From the NCBI GenBank assembly GCA_964652075.1, contig CAZYZQ010000075.1, positions 1 through 11,925 on the forward strand: DNA of 11,925 nt. The letters run 5' to 3'. The notes below the pieces were generated by a model. The model had not been told where the DNA came from and made no database searches. It saw nothing but the letters and a program-made list of their open reading frames with translations. This stretch comes from CAZYZQ01 sp964652075. Its GTDB lineage: Bacteria; Bacillota; Clostridia; Oscillospirales; Oscillospiraceae. Positions 6,997-11,925 of the stretch are shown in pieces. Both the position numbers and the translations under genes were made by a program. The first letter of the stretch is position 1. Each line of letters opens with the position of its first letter.

Positions 6997-7788
6997 ATGT
7001 CTGACTACACGCCGAATGCCGGACAGACCTACCGGCCCATTCAGGAAAATATCCATATCCCGTTTTTGCCCTTTGAGAAGCCCGCGAAGCCCGACCCGCT
7101 GCTGCCGCTTCTCGAGCTGCGCGAGGACTACGCCGCGCGCGGCTACGTCCTGCCGTCGCAGAAGCAGCACTTCCTGCCGGGCGTCACGGCGAAGATGATG
7201 GACTGGTTCTGGGCAAACATGGAGAAGTGCTACTACCTCTGGGCGCCCGGCTCGCACAAGCGGTTCAGCTGGGTTGCTTCTCCAGCGGACGTCGGCTTTA
7301 CAAAGTCCGCACATAAGATTGCCGAGTCCTGCGCGCCGGGGCTGGCCGTCTTCGGCGGCGACGGGATCGAGATCCGCCGCATGGACGTCGCGGACTTCTA
7401 TCCGCTCAAGACGAGCCTTGCGCACGTGCTGGTCGAGGGCGTGTTCAACGACCTCGGCGAGATGGTCGACTCGACGATCCATATGTGGGAGGACTGCCCG
7501 GGCGGCTGCAACCACATCACCGCGACTGTGCAGAACTCCAAGGTCTCCGCGCCTCCGGCGTTCATCCTTGAACTGCTGAAAAAGGACCCAAATGTGAAAA
7601 TTGTCCCGAACTTTGCCACGGAGCATGAGGACTACGAGGCCAGCCAGTGGCCGGTCTTCCTCCCGCAGCTCTACACGCTCTGGGAGCGCCACCCCGACCC
7701 GTCGCAGAACGTGCAGTGCGACCTCACCGTCGAAAAAACGGAAACCGGCATCCGCTACACCCACGAAAACGGCCCCGTCCGCGTGTAA
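6997..7788 (+). CDS. PhlG-like (2,4-diacetylphloroglucinol hydrolase family) protein
   Basis: The 263-aa protein is cytosolic, with no signal peptide or membrane segment. Its middle part, from LPGVTAKMMDWFW (60-72) through YYLWAPGSHKRFSW (79-92), resembles the DAPG hydrolase domain of PhlG. PhlG is a Bet v 1/START-like zinc enzyme that cuts a C-C bond in 2,4-diacetylphloroglucinol. Possible metal ligands are H87, H163, H173 and the H210-x3-E214 pair in the C-terminal half, where PhlG has an HxxxE pair. Cys-rich spots (C78, C112, C167, C171) are also present. No polyketide cluster is nearby, so the natural substrate is probably another acyl-phenol or diketone-like compound. The gene is monocistronic, between the ltaE divergent region and a strong terminator. 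Family assignment is moderately sure; the reaction is not. Confidence 0.6.
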   Translation: MSDYTPNAGQTYRPIQENIHIPFLPFEKPAKPDPLLPLLELREDYAARGYVLPSQKQHFLPGVTAKMMDWFWANMEKCYYLWAPGSHKRFSWVASPADVGFTKSAHKIAESCAPGLAVFGGDGIEIRRMDVADFYPLKTSLAHVLVEGVFNDLGEMVDSTIHMWEDCPGGCNHITATVQNSKVSAPPAFILELLKKDPNVKIVPNFATEHEDYEASQWPVFLPQLYTLWERHPDPSQNVQCDLTVEKTETGIRYTHENGPVRV

Positions 7789-7796
7789 AAATAGAG

Positions 7797-7833
7797 AAAA
7801 AGCAGGAGACTTCTCGGAAGTCTCCTGCTTTTT
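7797..7833 (+). terminator. Intrinsic terminator after the PhlG-like gene
   Basis: A perfect 17-bp inverted repeat (7797-7813 and 7817-7833) has a TCG loop. The stem begins with A-run and ends with TTTTT, so it works as an intrinsic terminator on the plus strand and isolates this gene from the GTPase-nuclease gene downstream. Confidence 0.93.
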
Positions 7834-7874
7834 GCTGCCAAGGATTGACAGAGCGCGAAGCGGAAAACAACGGC

Positions 7875-7903
7875 TCGACGGAGAGCGGATTGTGTGCTAT
7901 AAT
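7875..7903 (+). promoter_or_regulatory. Extended -10 promoter of the GTPase-nuclease fusion gene
   Basis: A perfect TATAAT (7898-7903) preceded by TG one base upstream (TGC-TATAAT) gives an extended -10 element. TCGACG (7875-7880, 4 of 6) lies 17 bases upstream as the -35. The predicted leader is only about 37 bases, with no room for the attenuator or leader peptide known upstream of tet(M). Confidence 0.8.
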
Positions 7904-7946
7904 AGCCGCGATATGGCCATGATAGAGAAGTACGGAGGTGCAGCGC

Positions 7947-10493
7947 GTGGGAGATAAAAAACGGATATGTGTGGGACTGCTCGCCCACGTCGACGCGGGC
8001 AAGACGACGCTCTCGGAGGCGCTGCTCTACACGGCCGGGGCGCTGCGGCGGCTCGGGCGCGTCGACCATCAGGACGCGTTTTTGGACACCGACGCGCAGG
8101 AGCGCGAGCGCGGGATCACGATCTTCTCCAAGCAGGCGGTGCTGCCGCTGCCGGAGATGGACGTGACGCTGCTCGATACGCCGGGGCACGTTGATTTTTC
8201 GGCCGAGATGGAGCGCGTGCTCGGCGTTCTGGACTACGCGATCCTTGTGATCTCCGGCACGGACGGCGTGCAGGCGCACACGGCCACGGTCTGGCAGCTG
8301 CTGCGGCGCTACGGCGTACCGGTGTTTCTCTTTGTGAACAAGATGGATCTGCCGAACCGGGGGCGCACGGCGCTGCTGGAAGAATTGCAGGCACAGCTGG
8401 ACGCCGGGTGCGTCGCGGCGGACGCCGACGGCGAGGAGCTGGCGATGTGCGACGAGGCGCTTTTGACGGCGTATCTCGAGCGCGGCGCGCTGACGCAGGA
8501 CGAGCTGGCGGACGCCGTCGCACGGCGGAAGCTGTTCCCGGTGTGCTTCGGCTCGGCGCTGACGACGCAGGGCGTGGCGGAGTTTCTGGAAGTCTTTCAA
8601 AACCTCACGCGCGAGCCGCCGCACGGGGCGGAATTCGGCGCGCGGGTGTTCAAAATTTCGCGCGATGCATCCGGGGCGCGGCTGACGTGGATGAAGATCA
8701 CGGGCGGCGCGCTGCCGGTCAAGACCGTGCTCTCCGGCCCGGACTGGAAGGAGAAGGCCGACCAGATCCGCATCTATTCGGGTGACAAATTTACCGCGTG
8801 CGACTGCGCACAGGCGGGGACGGTATGTGCGGTCACGGGCCTGACGAAGACGTTCGCCGGGCAGGGGCTCGGCGCGGAGCAGGACGCGGGCGGGCCGGTG
8901 CTCGTACCGGTGCTGGCGTGCAGCGTGGAGGCGGACAGCGATCTGGCCGCCGTCTATCGGACGCTGCGGCCGCTTGAGGAGGAGGACCCGCAGCTGCATC
9001 TGGACTGGAACGCGGAGCTGGGGGAACTGCAGCTCCAGCTGATGGGCGAGGTGCAGCTCGAGGTGCTGCGGCGGCTGATCGCCGACCGGTTCGGGCTGCG
9101 CGTGCGCTTCGGCCCGGGGCGGATTCTGTACCGCGAGACAATCGCCGCGCCCGTGGAGGGCGTGGGGCACTTCGAGCCGCTGCGCCACTATGCCGAGGTA
9201 CACTTGCTGCTCGAACCGGGCGAGCGCGGCAGCGGGCTGCAATTTGCCTCGGCGGTGTCAACGGACGTTCTGGCGCTGAACTGGCAGCGGCTGGTGCTGA
9301 CGCATCTGGAGGAGAAAGCGCATCTGGGCGTGCTGACCGGCTCGCCGATTACGGATATGAAAATCACGCTCGTCGCCGGGCGGGCGCATCTGAAGCACAC
9401 CGAGGGCGGCGATTTCCGGCAGGCGACGTACCGCGCGGTGCGGCAGGGGCTGCGGCAGGCGGAGTCCGTGCTGCTCGAGCCGTGGTACACGGCGCGCGTG
9501 CAGCTGCCGTCCGGCGCGGTAGGCCGCGCGATGGCGGACTTCCAGCGCCTCGGCGGCGTGCTGGAGCTGACGGCGCAGCAGGGCGACACGGCAATTCTGA
9601 CGGGCCGCGCGCCGGTGCGCACGCTGCGCGGCTACGGCACGGAGCTTGGGGCGTACACGCGCGGCGAGGGGCGGCTGTTTCTGGACGTGGAGGGCTACTT
9701 CCCGTGCACGGAGCAGGACGAGATTGTGGCGCAGATCGGCTACGACCCCGACCGGGATCTGGCGAACACGGCGGACTCCGTGTTCTGTTCGCACGGCGCG
9801 GGGACGGTGATCCCGTGGTATCAGGTGTCGGCGTATATGCACCTGGAGCGCACGCTGGACGAGCCGGAGCCGGACTATATCCCGCCGCAGCCGAAGCTCA
9901 GCTACGCGGGCGCAGCCGCGACAGAGGACGAGTTGAAGGCCATCTTCGAGCGGACGTACGGCACGGTCAAGCCGCGCGTCCAGTCGGACGCCAAGCCGCT
10001 GCGGCGCGATGCGTTTGAGACGCCGAAAAAGCCGCACAGAGCCGCGCCGCCGCCCGCAGGGCCGGAGTATCTGCTTGTGGACGGCTACAACATCATCTTC
10101 GCGTGGCAGGATCTGCATGAGATCGCGCGCTGCAGCCTTGAGGAGGCGCGCGAGGCGCTGATTGAAATCCTGCAAAACTACCGGGGCGTGCGCGGCTGCG
10201 AGCTGATCGTCGTGTTTGACGCCTACAAGGTCAAGGGCGGGCAGGGATCCGTCGAAAAACGGGGCAGGCTCAGCGTCGTCTACACGCGCGAGGCGGAGAC
10301 GGCGGACAACTATATTGAAAAAGTCACAGCCCAGCTCGGCAGAAAGCACCGCGTGCGCGTGGCAACGTCGGACGGGCTGGAACAGGTCATCATCCTTGGC
10401 CACGGTTCGCTGCGATTGTCTGCCAGCCAGTTCCGGGACGAGGTGGACGCCGCGCTTGCCGAGATCGGCGGGCATGTGGCGTGGAAAGTCTGA
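7947..10493 (+). CDS. EF-G/TetM-like ribosomal GTPase fused to a YacP/Rae1-like NYN endoribonuclease domain
   Basis: This 848-aa fusion starts with a translational GTPase. G motifs are AHVDAGKT (13-20), RGIT (55-58), DTPGH with catalytic H81 (77-81), NKMD (131-134) and SALT (203-206). Domain II, domain III (about 316-390), domain IV (about 390-505) and domain V with RGYGTELGAYTRG (561-573) follow. Then comes a connector (about 585-705) holding DSVFCSHGAG (610-619), a possible extra helix and a Pro/Lys/Arg-rich linker. Residues 706-848 are a NYN domain like B. subtilis Rae1: LLVDGYNII (D712), VVFDAYKVKG (D758), ETADNYIEK (D787) and ATSDGLEQ (D809), all four acidic positions kept. The start is GTG 7947, because GGAGG (7934-7938) would overlap the other in-frame GTG at 7938. 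It is followed 11 bases later by trmO. Predicted role: GTP-dependent ribosome binding with cutting of A-site mRNA. The role is inferred; the domains are clear. Confidence 0.93.
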   Translation: MGDKKRICVGLLAHVDAGKTTLSEALLYTAGALRRLGRVDHQDAFLDTDAQERERGITIFSKQAVLPLPEMDVTLLDTPGHVDFSAEMERVLGVLDYAILVISGTDGVQAHTATVWQLLRRYGVPVFLFVNKMDLPNRGRTALLEELQAQLDAGCVAADADGEELAMCDEALLTAYLERGALTQDELADAVARRKLFPVCFGSALTTQGVAEFLEVFQNLTREPPHGAEFGARVFKISRDASGARLTWMKITGGALPVKTVLSGPDWKEKADQIRIYSGDKFTACDCAQAGTVCAVTGLTKTFAGQGLGAEQDAGGPVLVPVLACSVEADSDLAAVYRTLRPLEEEDPQLHLDWNAELGELQLQLMGEVQLEVLRRLIADRFGLRVRFGPGRILYRETIAAPVEGVGHFEPLRHYAEVHLLLEPGERGSGLQFASAVSTDVLALNWQRLVLTHLEEKAHLGVLTGSPITDMKITLVAGRAHLKHTEGGDFRQATYRAVRQGLRQAESVLLEPWYTARVQLPSGAVGRAMADFQRLGGVLELTAQQGDTAILTGRAPVRTLRGYGTELGAYTRGEGRLFLDVEGYFPCTEQDEIVAQIGYDPDRDLANTADSVFCSHGAGTVIPWYQVSAYMHLERTLDEPEPDYIPPQPKLSYAGAAATEDELKAIFERTYGTVKPRVQSDAKPLRRDAFETPKKPHRAAPPPAGPEYLLVDGYNIIFAWQDLHEIARCSLEEAREALIEILQNYRGVRGCELIVVFDAYKVKGGQGSVEKRGRLSVVYTREAETADNYIEKVTAQLGRKHRVRVATSDGLEQVIILGHGSLRLSASQFRDEVDAALAEIGGHVAWKV

Positions 10494-10504
10494 GGGGGTG
10501 CAGG

Positions 10505-11203
10505 ATGGAACCGATTGCACGGATTCACACGGCCTTCGGGTCGAAATTCGGCGTCCCGCGTCAGAGCGGGCTGGTGGACGAGCTGGAGGCGACGGTGATC
10601 TTTGAGCCGGCCTACCGAAACCCGGACGCGCTGCGCGGGCTTGAGGGCTTCTCGCACATCTGGCTTCTGTGGGAGTTCTCCGAGGCAAAGCGCGCCGGCT
10701 GGTCGCCGACGGTGCGGCCGCCGCGGCTCGGCGGAAATACGCGCATGGGCGTCTTTGCCACGCGCTCGCCGTTCCGGCCGAACCCGATCGGGCTGTCGTC
10801 GGTGCGGCTGCTCGGCGTGGAGCAGGACGGCAAAAACGGGACGGTGTTGCGCGTCGCGGGCGCCGACCTGATGGACGGCACGCCGATTCTTGATATCAAG
10901 CCCTACCTGCCCTACACCGACTGTCACCCGGACGCCGTGGGCGGCTTCGCCGCAGAAGCCGAGACGCCGCATCTGCGGGTCGAGATCCCGGATGCGTTGC
11001 TCGCGCGCGTGCCGGAGGCGCACCGGGCGGGGCTTTATGGTGTTCTGGCGCAGGACCCGCGCCCGCGCTATCAGGACGACGCCGCACGCGTGTACGGCAT
11101 GGCGTTTTACGGGCAGGATGTGAAATTCACCGTCCGGGACGGTGTGCTGCAAGTCACGGAGATTGCCAAAATCCGTGGACAAAACGAAAAAGCTGACGTA
11201 TAA
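10505..11203 (+). CDS. trmO: TrmO (TsaA-like) tRNA m6t6A37 methyltransferase
   Basis: The 232-aa protein belongs to the UPF0066/TsaA family. E. coli TrmO uses S-adenosylmethionine to N6-methylate threonylcarbamoyl-adenosine at position 37 in tRNA reading ACY codons. Signatures present are the N-terminal PIARIHTAFGSKFGVPRQSG, LEGFSHIWLLWEF (47-59), the SAM-binding RSPFRPNPIG (87-96) and DLMDGTPILDIKPYLPYTD (121-139). Its length matches two-domain TrmO, with a C-terminal domain after about residue 150. Start ATG 10505 is preferred because GAGGGG (about 10492-10497) is placed correctly for it. A GTG at 10481 in the same frame would overlap the upstream gene and has no good binding site. It is 11 bases downstream of the GTPase-nuclease gene and cotranscribed with it. 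Confidence 0.9.
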   Translation: MEPIARIHTAFGSKFGVPRQSGLVDELEATVIFEPAYRNPDALRGLEGFSHIWLLWEFSEAKRAGWSPTVRPPRLGGNTRMGVFATRSPFRPNPIGLSSVRLLGVEQDGKNGTVLRVAGADLMDGTPILDIKPYLPYTDCHPDAVGGFAAEAETPHLRVEIPDALLARVPEAHRAGLYGVLAQDPRPRYQDDAARVYGMAFYGQDVKFTVRDGVLQVTEIAKIRGQNEKADV

Positions 11204-11204
11204 T
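11176..11204 (+). promoter_or_regulatory. Promoter of the hexapeptide acyltransferase gene, inside trmO
   Basis: TGGACA (11176-11181, 5 of 6) and a perfect TATAAT (11199-11204) are 17 bases apart. The -10 box contains the trmO stop codon (TAA at 11201-11203), so the last codons of trmO double as a promoter. It gives the next gene its own transcription. Confidence 0.8.
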
Positions 11205-11246
11205 AGGCAGAAGCCGGAACCGCCGGCGAGAATGGGAGTTTCAAGT

Positions 11247-11906
11247 ATGCTGACAACAGGAGAGCTGTACGACCTGACACATACGCTGGCCGCGCCGCTT
11301 TTGGAGAAGACACAGTACCCGTGGCAGGCGCTGCCCGGAATCAAGGAATTTGTGCGCGCGCTCGGCGCGTCGCTGCCGGAGGGAGAGTATGACCAGCCGG
11401 AGGAAGCCGTCTGGATCGCCAAATCTGCAAAAATTGCGAAGACCGCGACGATCTGCGGCCCGTGCATCATCGGCCCGGAGACGGAGGTGCGGCCCGGCGC
11501 GTTTATCCGCGGCAGCGTCCTCGTGGGCTGCGGCGCGGTCGTCGGCAACTCGACGGAGCTGAAAAACGTCATCCTCTTTGACGGCGTGCAGGTGCCGCAC
11601 TACAACTATGTCGGCGACTCGATCCTCGGCTACAAGGCACATATGGGCGCGGGATCGATTACATCAAACGTCAAGAGCGACAAGACGCTCGTCGTTGTAA
11701 AGGACGGCGCGGAGCAGATCGAAACCGGTCTCAAAAAGATGGGCGCGATACTCGGCGACCATGTAGAGGTCGGATGTAACAGCGTCCTGAACCCGGGCAC
11801 GGTGATCGGGCGCGGTACGAGCGTGTATCCGCTCTCCTCCGTGCGCGGCGTCATCCCGGCCGGACACATCTACAAGCGCGAGGGCTGCGTGGTGGAACGG
11901 AAATAA
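11247..11906 (+). CDS. Left-handed beta-helix acyltransferase, GlmU C-domain-like
   Basis: The 219-aa protein has an N-terminal helical segment (MLTTGELYDLTHTLAAPLLE, then residues to about 50) followed by hexapeptide repeats from about residue 55 to 200, the left-handed beta-helix of trimeric acyltransferases. Residues around H118 (VPHYNYVGDS) and N141 (SITSNVKS) match the acetyl-transfer site of GlmU, where a His acts as general base and a Tyr and Asn bind substrate. It may therefore acetylate glucosamine-1-phosphate or a related sugar phosphate. The nucleotidyltransferase half of GlmU is absent, so automatic names such as 'UDP-GlcNAc pyrophosphorylase' would be wrong for the intact protein. 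Start ATG 11247 has GGGAG 8 bases upstream; ATG 11232 is an in-frame alternative with a poorer site. The gene is complete, ending 19 bases from the window edge. Confidence 0.85.
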   Translation: MLTTGELYDLTHTLAAPLLEKTQYPWQALPGIKEFVRALGASLPEGEYDQPEEAVWIAKSAKIAKTATICGPCIIGPETEVRPGAFIRGSVLVGCGAVVGNSTELKNVILFDGVQVPHYNYVGDSILGYKAHMGAGSITSNVKSDKTLVVVKDGAEQIETGLKKMGAILGDHVEVGCNSVLNPGTVIGRGTSVYPLSSVRGVIPAGHIYKREGCVVERK

Positions 11907-11925
11907 GACGAAAATCCCCGACATT

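Noticed and set aside
7845..7850. Perfect TTGACA as a -35 box
   Set aside because: No acceptable -10 lies 16-18 bases downstream, and the TATAAT at 7898 is 47 bases away. It also sits just behind the terminator hairpin, so it is probably chance.
7938..7946. GTG at 7938 as start of the GTPase-nuclease gene
   Set aside because: The best ribosome binding site, GGAGG at 7934-7938, would overlap this codon. GTG 7947 sits 8 bases after it, the normal spacing.
7904..7946. Leader peptide and attenuator as in tet(M)
   Set aside because: The predicted leader is only about 37 bases, with no short open frame and no hairpin pair.
7755..9242. Long minus-strand open frame of 495 codons opposite the GTPase gene
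   Set aside because: It is rich in Arg, Ala and Pro with no recognisable domain. It lies opposite a gene whose plus-strand product carries every expected GTPase motif, so it is a shadow frame of GC-rich codons.
10481..10504. Upstream GTG start for trmO at 10481
   Set aside because: It would overlap the upstream gene, lacks a good ribosome binding site, and adds residues before the family's normal N-terminus at ATG 10505.
9258..10688. Minus-strand open frame of 476 codons opposite domains IV-V and the NYN domain
   Set aside because: Composition is low-complexity Arg/Pro/Ala and no binding site or promoter fits. The plus strand encodes clear EF-G and Rae1-like motifs here.
10310..11572. Minus-strand open frame of 420 codons opposite trmO and the acyltransferase
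   Set aside because: It crosses three well-supported plus-strand genes and an intergenic promoter, and has no recognisable motif.

Overview
The window is GC-rich (third codon positions mostly G/C) and densely coded on both strands. It looks like a chromosomal segment of a Gram-positive anaerobe of the class Clostridia, most likely a gut Oscillospiraceae-type genome. The evidence is the gene families: FeoB with its Cys-rich partner, a UvrX-type polymerase with a YolD-like partner behind a Gram-positive LexA box, YitT, a PF13303-type EIIC, and a YacP/Rae1-type NYN domain. Strong AGGAGG-type ribosome binding sites and sigma-A promoters with 17-base spacers agree. The species cannot be named from sequence reading alone. 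No gene-free stretch exceeds about 160 bases, and I see no tRNA, rRNA, CRISPR array, insertion sequence or prophage structure.

Layout, left to right. (1) The 3' end of feoB and a 53-aa FeoB-associated Cys-rich membrane protein, closed by a strong hairpin terminator. (2) An SOS cassette: consensus promoter, LexA box, Y-family DNA polymerase and an overlapping YolD-like gene. (3) An apparent three-gene operon with its own promoter: orphan PTS-like EIIC membrane protein, AlkD-like DNA glycosylase and YitT-family membrane protein. It ends in a bidirectional terminator. (4) A minus-strand pair, L-threonine aldolase then a small cupin, from a good promoter at 6869-6897. (5) A divergent plus-strand gene resembling 2,4-diacetylphloroglucinol hydrolase (PhlG), with a 17-bp terminator hairpin. 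(6) A translation-related pair: an 848-aa EF-G/TetM-like GTPase whose C-terminus is a YacP/Rae1-like NYN ribonuclease domain, then trmO. (7) A left-handed beta-helix acyltransferase resembling the acetyltransferase half of GlmU, with its own promoter embedded in the end of trmO.

The most interesting item is the GTPase-nuclease fusion at 7947-10493. TetM/EF-G proteins insert domain IV into the ribosomal A site, and Bacillus subtilis Rae1 (YacP) is a ribosome-associated nuclease that cuts mRNA in the A site. One polypeptide carrying both suggests a GTP-driven factor that visits stalled or specific ribosomes and cuts the mRNA. The tip loop that lets TetM displace tetracycline does not appear to be conserved, so a database label of 'tetracycline resistance' would probably mislead. 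The neighbouring trmO, which modifies t6A37 next to the anticodon, fits a decoding or ribosome-quality theme. That functional link is inference.
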